Part shown: positions 9,152-17,798 of the stretch, in pieces
Layout: each line of letters opens with the position of its first letter
Numbering within the stretch: position 1 is the stretch's first letter
Assembly: GCF_000719335.1 (NCBI RefSeq)
Contig: NZ_JOGB01000012.1
Coordinates: 59,445 to 123,444, forward strand
Reading direction: 5' to 3'
Length of the DNA stretch: 64,000 nucleotides
DNA from: Streptomyces sp. NRRL S-87
GTDB taxonomy: Bacteria > Actinomycetota > Actinomycetes > Streptomycetales > Streptomycetaceae
The notes under the pieces: generated by a model
What the model was told of the DNA's origin: nothing
Database searches by the model: none
What the model saw: only the letters and a program-made list of their open reading frames with translations
Translations under genes and position numbers: made by a program

Positions 9152-9169
9152 CATAACTCCCGCGTTATG
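9152..9169. promoter_or_regulatory. LysR-type operator between regulator and M4 protease
   Basis: CATAAC-N6-GTTATG is a perfect interrupted palindrome fitting the T-N11-A LysR box. It lies 34 bp upstream of the regulator start and 120 bp upstream of the protease start. Confidence 0.65.
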
Positions 9170-9288
9170 ACGCACGAGATGTCCCTGTCCGGTCATGAGC
9201 ACGCCCATACTCGGCGGCGACCCCAGACGGGAACCGGCCGAATCGCAGGCCGTGTTCCCCGAGCCTCCCCCCCACGAACGGAGTGGAC

Positions 9289-11475
9289 GTGCACCGCACC
9301 AGACTGACGGCCACCGTGGCAGCCATGGCGCTGACCGCGAGCCTCGCCGGCGCCCTCACCGGCGCGGCGTCGGCCGCCTCCCCCACCCCTTCGCCCGTGC
9401 CTCCCCAGCAGGGCAAGTCGCTCGCCCTCGCGGCCGCCGACCGCGCGGCGAGCAGCGGTCTCGACGGGCTTCGCCACGGCAGCGACGAGGACCTCGTCCG
9501 CACGTCGGTGACCCCCTGGGCCAACGGCCTGTTCTACGCGGCCTACCAGCGGACCTATCGCGGCCTGCCGGTGGTCGGCGGCGACGCGGTGGTGCTCTCG
9601 GACAGCAGGGGCACGGTCCGGAACGTCGCGGCCGCCCCCGCCCCGGCCATCAAGGTCGGCACCGCGGCGAAGGTCTCCGCCGCCACCGCCCTGGCCACCG
9701 CGCGGGGGCAGCTGCACCGCGTGGAGAGCGCCACCCGGCCCGCCCTGACCGTGCTCCTCAAGGACGGGAACGCGCTGCTCGCCTGGCACACCCGCGTCGG
9801 CGGCCGCACCGCGGAGAACGCCCCGAGCGTGCTCGACACGTACGTCGACGCGCGGAGCGGGAAGATCGCCCGCGCCGACCAGAAGGTGTCCGACGCCGAG
9901 GGCCGCGGCTACCACAACGGCACGGTGACGATCGACACCGCCGCCTCCTCGATGACCGACCCCAACCGCTCCGGCTTCCAGTGCGGCGGCCAGACCGGCG
10001 GCGCCTACACGGGCTCCTCGCCGTGGGGCAACGGCACGGCGAACAACCTGGTCACCGCGTGCGTGGACATCATGTACGCGGCGCAGAAGGAACACTCCAT
10101 GCTCAAGGAGTGGTTCGGCTACAACGGCCAGAACGGCCAGGGCTCGATGGTCCCGGCCCGGGCCGGCCTGGGCGAGGTGAACGCGTACTACGACGGCACG
10201 AAGACCACGTACGGCCACAACCAGAACTCCACGATGCAGCTCACCGGCATCGACGTGGTGGCGCACGAGTACGGCCACGAGGTCTTCGACAGGACCCCGG
10301 GCGGCTCCGGCTCCAGCAACGAGAACGGGGGCATGAACGAGTCGACCGGCGACATCTTCGGCGCTCTGACCGAGGCCTACGCCAACAACCCCAACGACAC
10401 CCCGGACTACACCGTCGGCGAGAAGCTCGACTTCCTGGGCGACGGCAAGCCGATCCGGTACATGTACAACCCGTCGGTGGCCGGCGACCCCAACTGCTAC
10501 ACGCAGCTGAACTCGAACACCGAGGTGCACGCCGCGGCCGGCCCGCAGAACCACTGGTTCTACCTGCTCGCCGAGGGCTCCAACCCCGGCGGCGGCAAGC
10601 CGGGCAGCCCGATCTGCTCCGGCGGCCCGTCGTCCGTGACCGGCATCGGCATCCAGAAGGCCGGCAAGGTCTTCATGGGCGCGCTGCTGAGCAAGACCTC
10701 CTCGTGGAACCACCTCGCCGCCCGCCGGGCGACGCTGGCGAGCGCGAAGAACACCTACGGCAGCGCCGAGTGCAACGCGGTCAAGGCGGCCTGGAACGCG
10801 GTCGGCGTCCCGGCGCAGTCCGGTGAGACCGACTGCGGCGGCACCACCCAGGCCGACTTCTCGCTGGCCCTGAGCCCGACCAGCGGCTCGGTGCAGGCGG
10901 GCGCCTCGGTCACCTCGACCCTGAGCACCCAGACCACCGGTGGCGCGGCGCAGAAGGTCGCGCTCTCCGCCTCCGGCGCGCCGAGCGGGGTCACGGTCTC
11001 CTTCAGCCCGGACGCGGTGACCTCGGGCGGCTCGTCGACGATGACCGTCGCGGCGGCCGCCGGCACGGCGAACGGCTCGTACCAGATCACCGTCAAGGGC
11101 ACCGGCTCGGTCGAGCACAGCGTCACGTACAACCTGACCGTCGGCAGCACCCAGCCGCCGACCGGCTGCGACAACACGCAGTACACCTACCAGGGCACGC
11201 TGAGCTCCGGCCAGGCCCAGGCCCAGCCGAACGGCTCGTACTACTACTCGAGCCGGTCCGGCACCCACGTGGGCTGCCTGCGCGGCCCGGCCGGCACCGA
11301 CTTCGACCTGTACCTGCAGAAGTGGAACGGCTCCACGTGGGTGGACGTGGCCGTCTCCGGCAACGAGAGCGCGGACGAGGACATCAACTACTACGGTTCC
11401 GCCGGCTACTACCGCTACCTGGTGCACGCCTACAGCGGCTCCGGCTCGTACACGCTGGGCCTGACCGCGCCGTGA
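9289..11475 (+). CDS. Secreted M4 (thermolysin-family) metalloprotease with PPC domain
   Basis: A 728-residue exported zinc protease. Signal peptide (1-30), FTP/PepSY-type propeptide (about 35-190), then the catalytic domain with HEYGH (His326, Glu327, His330) and third ligand Glu351 in GGMNEST, and the C-terminal helical subdomain. After the catalytic part come an Ig-like/BACON-type beta module (about 525-620) and a C-terminal pre-peptidase PPC domain (about 625-728), which is often removed after secretion. GTG 9289 is chosen because GGAG lies five bases upstream; GTG 9283 overlaps that ribosome site. Probably activated by the divergent LysR protein. It degrades extracellular protein for nutrition or aerial growth. 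Confidence 0.93.
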   Translation: MHRTRLTATVAAMALTASLAGALTGAASAASPTPSPVPPQQGKSLALAAADRAASSGLDGLRHGSDEDLVRTSVTPWANGLFYAAYQRTYRGLPVVGGDAVVLSDSRGTVRNVAAAPAPAIKVGTAAKVSAATALATARGQLHRVESATRPALTVLLKDGNALLAWHTRVGGRTAENAPSVLDTYVDARSGKIARADQKVSDAEGRGYHNGTVTIDTAASSMTDPNRSGFQCGGQTGGAYTGSSPWGNGTANNLVTACVDIMYAAQKEHSMLKEWFGYNGQNGQGSMVPARAGLGEVNAYYDGTKTTYGHNQNSTMQLTGIDVVAHEYGHEVFDRTPGGSGSSNENGGMNESTGDIFGALTEAYANNPNDTPDYTVGEKLDFLGDGKPIRYMYNPSVAGDPNCYTQLNSNTEVHAAAGPQNHWFYLLAEGSNPGGGKPGSPICSGGPSSVTGIGIQKAGKVFMGALLSKTSSWNHLAARRATLASAKNTYGSAECNAVKAAWNAVGVPAQSGETDCGGTTQADFSLALSPTSGSVQAGASVTSTLSTQTTGGAAQKVALSASGAPSGVTVSFSPDAVTSGGSSTMTVAAAAGTANGSYQITVKGTGSVEHSVTYNLTVGSTQPPTGCDNTQYTYQGTLSSGQAQAQPNGSYYYSSRSGTHVGCLRGPAGTDFDLYLQKWNGSTWVDVAVSGNESADEDINYYGSAGYYRYLVHAYSGSGSYTLGLTAP

Positions 11476-11515
11476 CCCGGCACCCGGTCGACTAGCCAGC
11501 CTGCAAGGGGGAAGG

Positions 11516-11547
11516 GCGCCCCCGGCCGCACGTGCGGCCGGGGGCGC
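11516..11547. terminator. Perfect 32-bp palindrome terminator
   Basis: Sixteen-bp arms (GCGCCCCCGGCCGCAC and complement) with no spacer lie 40 bp after the protease stop and 22 bp from the end of the convergent serine hydrolase gene. Confidence 0.8.
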
Positions 11548-11569
11548 TCCCGCGGCCAGGCGCTGCCGG

Positions 11570-12808
11570 TCAGGCGCTGTCCGGGCCGCCCGGCACGTGG
11601 CCCGGCGTGAGGAGCGCGGCGATGCGGTGCTGGATCTCTTCGGCGGGGTTGACGAGGTCGGTGTCCGGGCCCTCGGTGGCGGACACCGCGACCGCCAGGT
11701 CGCTCCCGGGGAAGTAGGCCGAGATGGCCGCGTACCCGGTGAACGACGGGTTCGTGTAGATCCAGTCGTGGTCGACGATGAAGCCCATCCCGAAGTGCCA
11801 GCGTCCGGTGTTGCGCAGGCAGACGGTCCTGGGGCAGGCGCGGGTCTCGTGGCCCAGGCCCACGGTGCCGGGGTCGAGCTGGATCGCGAAGGCCTCGGGT
11901 GAGAGCAGCTCGCCGCGGCCGATGCCCCGGGCCGAGCGGGCCAGGTCGCAGATGTGGCTGGTCAGGACGGCGCCGGGGGCGGTCGTCCAGGACGGGTTCC
12001 AGTAGGTGGTCTCCTCGTACGTCCCGCGGCCGGAGCTGAACGCGTGCAGGACCGGGGGCGGCGCGATCTCGGGAGTGAAGGAGTTGCGGGTGTCCGGGAG
12101 GCCCAGCGGACCCGTGACGCGCCGGCGCAGCAGGTGGTCGAGCCGGATGCCGGTGATCTTCTCCAGGGCGGCGCCGAGCAGGACGAAGTTGGCGTGCGAG
12201 TAGCTCCAGTTGGTGCCCGGCTCGTACCAGAGGTCGTGGGCGGTGGAGATCCCGACGAGCTCCTGCGGGGTCCAGTGCCGGAAGGGGTGCGCCCCCAGCT
12301 CCGCGAGGAAGACCGGGTCGGTGACGTAGTCGTGCAGGCCGGAGGTGCTGTTGCCGAGCATGCGCAGGGTGATCTCGTTCGCGTGCGGCAGGTCGGGCAG
12401 CCAGCGCGAGACCGGGTCGTCGAGCGAGACGCGGCCCTCGTCGACGAGTTCCAGCAGGACGGTGCCCATGTACTCGATCCCCACCGAGCCGACGCGCAGG
12501 TGCATGTCGGGGGTGGCCGGCACGCCGGTCATCGACTCGCCCGTGGCGGCGGTGACCACCTCGCGGCCGCCCCGGGTCACCCGCAGGATGACCGACCGGA
12601 GCCCGAGTTCGCTCTGCGCGGTGCGCGCGATGTCGACGATGGCGCGGGCCTCGCTGCCGGGGGCCGGCCGGGGCGAGCTGACGCAGTTCGGGCGGCCCCC
12701 GCCCGTGCCGCCGGCGGCGGCCGCGGTCGTGGCGGTGGGCGGGAGGACCGGCAGGGTCACGGCGATCAGGGTGGCGGCACAGAGCAGCGCCCTGCGGGTT
12801 CGGTTCAT
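11570..12808 (-). CDS. Secreted serine-hydrolase (beta-lactamase/DD-peptidase fold) with degenerate active site
   Basis: A 412-residue exported protein (signal peptide about 1-34) with the overall class-C beta-lactamase/DD-carboxypeptidase pattern: VSLDDPVSRWLP after motif 1 and a LHDYVTDP loop. The motifs themselves are altered. The S-x-x-K position reads GSVGIEYM, so the general-base Lys is Ile. The Y-x-N position reads WSYSHAN, so Asn is His. The C-terminal H/K-T-G strand reads NPSFTGY. This suggests a non-catalytic or divergent esterase-like member. ATG 12808 begins the signal peptide but has no clear ribosome site; a CATAGT box seven bases upstream suggests a leaderless mRNA. Confidence 0.78.
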   Translation of the reverse strand: MNRTRRALLCAATLIAVTLPVLPPTATTAAAAGGTGGGRPNCVSSPRPAPGSEARAIVDIARTAQSELGLRSVILRVTRGGREVVTAATGESMTGVPATPDMHLRVGSVGIEYMGTVLLELVDEGRVSLDDPVSRWLPDLPHANEITLRMLGNSTSGLHDYVTDPVFLAELGAHPFRHWTPQELVGISTAHDLWYEPGTNWSYSHANFVLLGAALEKITGIRLDHLLRRRVTGPLGLPDTRNSFTPEIAPPPVLHAFSSGRGTYEETTYWNPSWTTAPGAVLTSHICDLARSARGIGRGELLSPEAFAIQLDPGTVGLGHETRACPRTVCLRNTGRWHFGMGFIVDHDWIYTNPSFTGYAAISAYFPGSDLAVAVSATEGPDTDLVNPAEEIQHRIAALLTPGHVPGGPDSA

Positions 12809-13061
12809 AGCGGCACTATGCGCCCACCGGCCCCGGCGAACGGAAGGCAACACTCCGCCCATTGGCCCGACCGGCGGCCTCCCGGCGGGCAGTTCCGCGG
12901 TCCGGCCGGCGGTGCGTGCCGCCCCGCCCCCCGGCCGGGCGGTCCGCCGACCGCGGATACGGTGGGGCACGGACATCGGCGGGAACGACCGGCCGTCCGT
13001 ACGCACCGGCCGGGCGTCCGCCCGTACGCCGTGGACCAGCCCCGAAGGAGACCCGGACCCC

Positions 13062-13961
13062 GTGCCCACCTGGCGCGCCACCCTCACCGCCGCACAGCTC
13101 ACCGACCCCGCCCTGCGGGCCGACTGCACGGCCGCCGCCCGGCGCGTGCTGCGCCGCGAGCAGGCCCCGTACCTCGCCCTGCGGCTGCTGGCCGCGCCGG
13201 AGCTGCAGCCCTGGCTGACGGCGGGACTGGCCTTCATGAACCTCGTCGACGACGTGGCGGAGAGCGGGGTGCCCGGCGCGCTGGAGGCCCTGACGGGCCG
13301 GGTGGACCGGGTGCTGGCCAAGGGCGACGATCCGGACCCGGTCTTGCGCGCGTACGCCCACGCGGTCGCCGAACGGGGCCTGCCGACCGAGTGGGTCACC
13401 CGCTTCCTTGCGGGTGCCGGGACGGCGGAGGCGGGCTTCGCGGGCTTCGCCACCGAGGCGGACTTCCAGGCGTACGTGGACGCGTACGCCTGGCCGGGCG
13501 TCGTCGTCTTCACCGGGCTGCAGTACCCGGGCGGGCCGGACCCGGAGCAGGCCGCGGGATGGCGCCGGTTCGTGGACGCGGCCCAGCGGGTCGACTTCCT
13601 CGCCGACCTCGCCGGGGACCTCGGGGACGGGCGGCTGTGCCTGCCCGCCGAGCGGCTGGCGGCGCACGGCGTGAGCCGCGCCGACCTGGAGGGGGCCGCG
13701 GACACGCCCGCGGTCAGGGCGCTGCTGGCGGCGGAATGCGCCCGGGCGCGGGAGGCGCTGACGGCCGCGGCGGACGTGGTGGAGCTCGCGGCACCGGGGT
13801 TGCGGCCGGTGGGCCGGGTGATGACGGAGCTGATGGCCCACCAGCTCGCCGCCGTCGAGCGGGCCGGGGCGGGCGCGCTGCGGCGTGACGCGGGGTACGG
13901 GGTGGTCGCGCCGCTGCGGATCCTGGGCCGCGCCTGGCGGGAGCGGCGCCGGGCCGCTTGA
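13062..13961 (+). CDS. Squalene/phytoene synthase-like prenyltransferase (orphan)
   Basis: A 299-residue all-alpha protein of the trans-isoprenyl diphosphate head-to-head synthase family. The first Asp motif is LVDDVAE (63-67). The second region reads FLADLAGDLGDGRLCLP (about 180-195), matching the family block that ends in GR-x-YLP. Members condense two prenyl diphosphates to squalene, presqualene or phytoene diphosphate. No desaturase, cyclase or HpnC/HpnE partner is in the window, so the product is unclear. GTG 13062 has GAAGGAG 11 bases upstream. The second Asp motif is weaker than in typical enzymes, so activity should be treated with caution. Confidence 0.75.
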   Translation: MPTWRATLTAAQLTDPALRADCTAAARRVLRREQAPYLALRLLAAPELQPWLTAGLAFMNLVDDVAESGVPGALEALTGRVDRVLAKGDDPDPVLRAYAHAVAERGLPTEWVTRFLAGAGTAEAGFAGFATEADFQAYVDAYAWPGVVVFTGLQYPGGPDPEQAAGWRRFVDAAQRVDFLADLAGDLGDGRLCLPAERLAAHGVSRADLEGAADTPAVRALLAAECARAREALTAAADVVELAAPGLRPVGRVMTELMAHQLAAVERAGAGALRRDAGYGVVAPLRILGRAWRERRRAA

Positions 13962-13993
13962 GGCCCGGGACCCCTCCCGGGACGCCGGGCCTC
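13960..13993 (+). terminator. Hairpin after the prenyl synthase gene
   Basis: GAGGCCCGG and CCGGGCCTC form a 9-bp stem that overlaps the stop codon, with a second nested CCCGGG pairing inside. Confidence 0.55.
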
Positions 13994-14160
13994 CCGAGGC
14001 AGCCGGCCGCATGCGGCAACGGGGCGGCCGGGGTGCCTCGGGCGGGTCGTCCGTCCGACGCGGCGTGGTGCCCGCGGGCCGCGCGCCCCGGCGGGCCGCC
14101 GAGATGCCGCGGCCGGTGACCGTCGGGATAATGGTGATCACCGCCCCCTCCGCCCGAACC

Positions 14161-14196
14161 GCCGCTCCCGCCGCTCCCGCCGCTCCCGCCGCTCCC
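14161..14196. repeat. Four tandem copies of a 9-bp unit
   Basis: GCCGCTCCC is repeated four times without change in the 350-bp gap before the propeller gene. Otherwise this gap (13994-14312) holds no recognisable gene. Confidence 0.8.
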
Positions 14197-14312
14197 GCCG
14201 CGCGAGCGGTCGGGCCCGGCGGGCCCGCACGGCGTCACCCCGTCCGCGCCGGTGCGCACGTCGACCAATGTCCGGAAGACCAGCAGGAATCGGCTGAGAC
14301 GTAGGCCATGTC

Positions 14313-15227
14313 ATGGGTGAAACATTCAACGCGGAACAGTCGCATGTCGTCGCCACCGTCCCGGTGGGGGCGGATCCGGTCGGTGTGGCGGTGGACGTCC
14401 ACGACCAGGTCTTCGTCACCAACGTCGGCCACGACACCGTGTCGGTGGTGAAGTCCACGACGAACACCGTGACCACGACCGTCAACGTCGGATTCCGGCC
14501 CGAGGGCGTGGCCACCGATCCGCAGTTCGGCGTCTTCGTCGCCGGCAACGGCGGCAACGCCGTGTCGGTGATCGCCAGGTTCAACGCCCTCGTGGCCACC
14601 CTCACCATCGACGGCCCGTCCGGGCCTCCGCCCGACACCACCAGGATCGCCGTCGACCACCTCGCGGGTCGGGCGTACGTGACCAACCGCAGCAGCGACA
14701 CGGTGTCGGCCGTGCACAACGGCGGCACCCCGTTCCTGGTGCCCGAGTTCCAGGTCCAGGGCGCACTCGGCGTCGCGGTCGATCCCACGGACCACCGCGT
14801 GTACGTGACGCAGCCGGAGGCCGGCACCGTTTCGGTGATCGACCCCGCGACCCACGGCGTCACGGGGGTCGTCCCGGTCCTGCAGCAACCCACCGGCATC
14901 GCGATCGACGCCCCCAGGCGTCGGGCGTACGTGGCCGACTCCGGCTCGACCGCGGTATCGGTGATCGACCTGACCACGGGCGGCGTGCTGCACGTGGACG
15001 TGGCCGCCCACCCGATCGCCGTGGCGGTCGATGCTCGGGGGGACGCCTACGTCAGCCTGTCCGACGACACGGTCCAGGTGATCGGTGCCGGGTCCCACGG
15101 CGTCGTCGCCACGGTCCCGGTCGGATCCGGGCCGTCGGGTGTGGCCTTCGAGCCCCACAGCAAGCGCGTCTACGTCGCCAACAGCGGCGACGGCACCCTG
15201 TCGGTCATCGATACCGCCGGCGGTTGA
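14313..15227 (+). CDS. YVTN-family seven-bladed beta-propeller protein
   Basis: A 304-residue protein made almost wholly of seven repeats of about 42 residues, each with the pattern P-x-G-V-A-V-D ... V-Y-V-T-N ... D-T-V-S-V-I-D. This is the YVTN/NHL-like propeller signature. There is no signal peptide or membrane segment, although most relatives in actinobacteria and archaea are exported or surface proteins. A propeller of this kind usually binds a partner or a small ligand rather than catalysing a reaction. ATG 14313 has only a weak GTAGG upstream. No neighbouring gene suggests its partner. Confidence 0.82.
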   Translation: MGETFNAEQSHVVATVPVGADPVGVAVDVHDQVFVTNVGHDTVSVVKSTTNTVTTTVNVGFRPEGVATDPQFGVFVAGNGGNAVSVIARFNALVATLTIDGPSGPPPDTTRIAVDHLAGRAYVTNRSSDTVSAVHNGGTPFLVPEFQVQGALGVAVDPTDHRVYVTQPEAGTVSVIDPATHGVTGVVPVLQQPTGIAIDAPRRRAYVADSGSTAVSVIDLTTGGVLHVDVAAHPIAVAVDARGDAYVSLSDDTVQVIGAGSHGVVATVPVGSGPSGVAFEPHSKRVYVANSGDGTLSVIDTAGG

Positions 15228-15234
15228 GGCCTCG

Positions 15235-15861
15235 TCACCGGCCGGCCGAGGCGGTGCCGAGGTAGAGGGCGCCCACGGGCTTCGGGGCGCCCTCCTCGTA
15301 GAAGCGGTCGAGCGAGGCGATGGTGAAGCCCGCCGCGCGCAGCAGTTGGTCGTGGGGGCGGGTGAGGTGGCAGCCGCCGAAGAGGCGCTTGTTGAGCGGC
15401 TCCAGCCGGCGCTGCCAGCGGCGTACGCCCTCGTCCTCGGCCGGGGCCAGGCCGTGCTCGAGGAAGTGCAGGGTGCCGCCCGGGCGCAGGACGCGGCGCA
15501 GCTCGCGCAGGGCCGCGTCCGGGTCCGGGATCGTGCACAGGGTCCAGGTGCTCAGGGCCGCGTCGAAGGAGCCGTCCTCGAAGGGGAGGTACTGGCCGTC
15601 GAGCCCGGCCCGCTGCACGGGCACGGTGGACACGCGGACCCGGTCGGCGGCCAGCCGCCAGGAGACCTCGGAGGGCTCGACCGCGCTGACGGCGGTCACC
15701 TCGGGCGGGTAGAAGGGGACGTTGTGCCCGGTGCCGAAGCCGATCTCCACGACCTCGCCCGCCAGGCCCTCGCAGACCCTGACGCGCATCGGCCGGGCCG
15801 TCTTCATCCCGCAGGCGGTGTTGATGATGTGCGGCAGCACCCGGTCGGAGTAGAAGCCCAT
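15235..15861 (-). CDS. Class I SAM-dependent methyltransferase
   Basis: A 208-residue Rossmann-fold methyltransferase of the Methyltransf_11/UbiE-like type. Motif I is VVEIGFGTGHNVPFY (about 37-50), the acidic residue ending strand 2 is in VEPSE, motif post-I is FDAALSTWTLCTIPDPD, and motif III is LRPGGTLHFLEHG. The C-terminal RPHDQLLRAAGF is also typical. It most likely methylates a small molecule. ATG 15861 has GGAGGGCGAG immediately upstream. Its end lies only seven bases from the end of the convergent propeller gene. Confidence 0.85.
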   Translation of the reverse strand: MGFYSDRVLPHIINTACGMKTARPMRVRVCEGLAGEVVEIGFGTGHNVPFYPPEVTAVSAVEPSEVSWRLAADRVRVSTVPVQRAGLDGQYLPFEDGSFDAALSTWTLCTIPDPDAALRELRRVLRPGGTLHFLEHGLAPAEDEGVRRWQRRLEPLNKRLFGGCHLTRPHDQLLRAAGFTIASLDRFYEEGAPKPVGALYLGTASAGR

Positions 15862-15954
15862 CTCGCCCTCCGTCCCCCACGGCGTGTCGTGCTTCCCCTC
15901 CAGAATCCCACCGCGGGCGCCGGGCCGCGCCCCCTCGGCCCCGCCGGGGGAACG

Positions 15955-15997
15955 CCCGAGGGCCGGGGCGGCCGGGGGTGCCGCTCCGGCCCTCGGG
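15955..15997 (-). terminator. Hairpin after the permease gene
   Basis: CCCGAGGGCCGG and CCGGCCCTCGGG form a 12-bp perfect stem with a 19-nt loop, 20 bp downstream of the APC permease stop. Confidence 0.65.
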
Positions 15998-16018
15998 GCC
16001 GCTGCGCTGCCTGGGGGG

Positions 16019-17419
16019 TCAGGCCTGCGCGTCTTCGGGGATGCTGACCAGCCAGCGGGAGTCCTGGCGCGGGCGGAGGTAGAACAGCCAGTAGAGGGTG
16101 GCCACCGCGGTGATGCCGCCGGTCCACAGCAGGTACTCGGTGTCCTGCATGTACAGGACGTACCCGAGGACGGCGATCAGCAGCAGCGGGACGACCGGCC
16201 ACAGCGGCATCCGCCAGGCGGGGACGTCGCGGTGGGCGCCCCGGCGGCTGAACAGGGCGGCCACGGCGACCAGCAGGTACATGCCGGTGACGGAGACGCC
16301 GGTGACTCCGTACAGGGTGTCGAGGTTCACGAAGCAGAGCGCCGCGCCGGGGACGCCGACCACCAGGGTGGCGACCCACGGGGAGCCGAACCGGCCGAGA
16401 CGGGCGAGGGCGTTGTTGACGGGCTCCGGCCAGGCCTTGTCACGGGCGGAGGCGAAGAGCACGCGGGAGTTCTGGATCACCATGACGATGCCCGCGTTGA
16501 TGATGGCGAGGGCGACGCAGAGGCTGATGAAGGTGCCGACGGCGGAGTTGGACCAGGCCGCGATCATGCCGCTGATGTCGCCGCTGGTCAGGGTCGCCAG
16601 GTCGGGGGCACCCATGGTGATGGCGATGACCGGGACGAGGATGACGGCCGTGGAGATGGCCAGGGTGGCGAGCACGGTGCGGGCCACGTTCCGGCGCGGG
16701 TTCTCCAGCTCCTCGGAGAGGTAGACGGCGGTGGAGAAGCCCTGCGTGATGAAGAGGGCGATGGCCAGGCCGGAGATCACCAGGCCCGCGGTGACGGCGG
16801 CGTGCGCCCCGCCCTCGCCCGACGCCACGGCACCGTGCACGAGGGTGCCCGTGCCGTGCTCGGAGTGGGCGAAGCCGAGGACCGCGACGACGCCGGCCGC
16901 GATGACCTCGAGGACGAGGAAGATGCCGGTGATCCAGGCGTTGGCGCGCAGGTCGAGGAGGCCGGCGAGGGTGGCCAGCAGCATCACGCCGGCTCCCGCC
17001 AGCGGGGCCGGTACGTGGACGAGCGGGGCGAGGTAGTCGGCGGTGCCCATGGCGATCACCGGCGGCACGATCATCACCACCAGCAGGGACAGCACGAACA
17101 CCAGCCAGCCGGCGAGGCGGCCGGCGAGGGTGGAGACGATGGCGTACTCACCGCCCGCGCTGGGGATGAGGGTGCCCAGCTCGGAGTAGCAGAACGCGAC
17201 GCCGATGCAGAGCAGCGAGCCGATCGCGATGGTGAGCCAGGTGAAGGTGCCCACGCTGGAGAACAGGTCCGGGACGACCACGAAGAGGGTGGAGGCCGGC
17301 GTCACGCACGACAGCGTGAGCAGGGTGCCGCCCACGACGCCGATGGAACGCTTCAGCTTCTGCGGCACGGGGCCGGTCTGGGGGGCCAGCGCGTGCGGTG
17401 CGCTGAGGGTGTCGGTCAT
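16019..17419 (-). CDS. APC-superfamily amino acid permease
   Basis: A 466-residue integral membrane transporter with about twelve hydrophobic spans. The first span region (KRSIGVVGGTLLTLSCVTPAS) and the YSELGTLIPSAGGEYA motif in span 2-3 are diagnostic of the amino acid-polyamine-organocation superfamily. FITQGFSTAVYLSEELENPRRN is the conserved span 6/loop signature. It likely imports an amino acid or amine by cation symport. ATG 17419 has only a weak GGAA upstream. It stands alone, between a methyltransferase and a divergent oxidase. The substrate cannot be assigned. Confidence 0.9.
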   Translation of the reverse strand: MTDTLSAPHALAPQTGPVPQKLKRSIGVVGGTLLTLSCVTPASTLFVVVPDLFSSVGTFTWLTIAIGSLLCIGVAFCYSELGTLIPSAGGEYAIVSTLAGRLAGWLVFVLSLLVVMIVPPVIAMGTADYLAPLVHVPAPLAGAGVMLLATLAGLLDLRANAWITGIFLVLEVIAAGVVAVLGFAHSEHGTGTLVHGAVASGEGGAHAAVTAGLVISGLAIALFITQGFSTAVYLSEELENPRRNVARTVLATLAISTAVILVPVIAITMGAPDLATLTSGDISGMIAAWSNSAVGTFISLCVALAIINAGIVMVIQNSRVLFASARDKAWPEPVNNALARLGRFGSPWVATLVVGVPGAALCFVNLDTLYGVTGVSVTGMYLLVAVAALFSRRGAHRDVPAWRMPLWPVVPLLLIAVLGYVLYMQDTEYLLWTGGITAVATLYWLFYLRPRQDSRWLVSIPEDAQA

Positions 17420-17798
17420 CTGGCGGTTCCGATCGGCGTGTGCGGTGGTTCAGGGGGTGGGAGCGGTATCGCCTCCGAGGCGGCAGGTGGTCAGGTGGTT
17501 CCAATGGCTCCCGGGCTGAATGGAAGCCTCCGGCGAACCGCAGGTCAATGCCTTACGTCCTGCGGAATCCGTTGCTCCGACACGCCTGGACAGACCAAGA
17601 ACGCGTTAAGAACGCGCTAAGGCAACGAAAACGGGGGGTGCGGGAACCGCAGGCCGGAGCCCCGGAATTTTCTTCGCTTTTACCGGCGGTAGCCCCCGTG
17701 TCCACGGGGCGGTACGGCCTCCCGCGCGCGCCGCGCCGGGCCGTTCGCGGCACGCGCGCGGCGGGACCGGCGGGGCGCACGGGTTTCCGGGGAGCGGG
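17420..17798. other. Non-coding gap with an 11-bp direct repeat
   Basis: No gene is seen. AAGAACGCGTT at 17597-17607 is repeated directly as AAGAACGCGCT at 17608-17618, within a locally AT-richer stretch (17540-17690) that probably holds the permease promoter on the minus strand. Confidence 0.5.

Noticed and set aside
14161..14196. Tandem 9-bp repeats considered as a CRISPR or integration site
   Set aside because: The units are contiguous without spacers and only 9 bp; simple slippage repeat.
17589..17630. AAGAACGCG repeats considered as part of a tRNA or attachment site
   Set aside because: No cloverleaf can be drawn, no CCA or T-loop sequence, and no integrase gene nearby.
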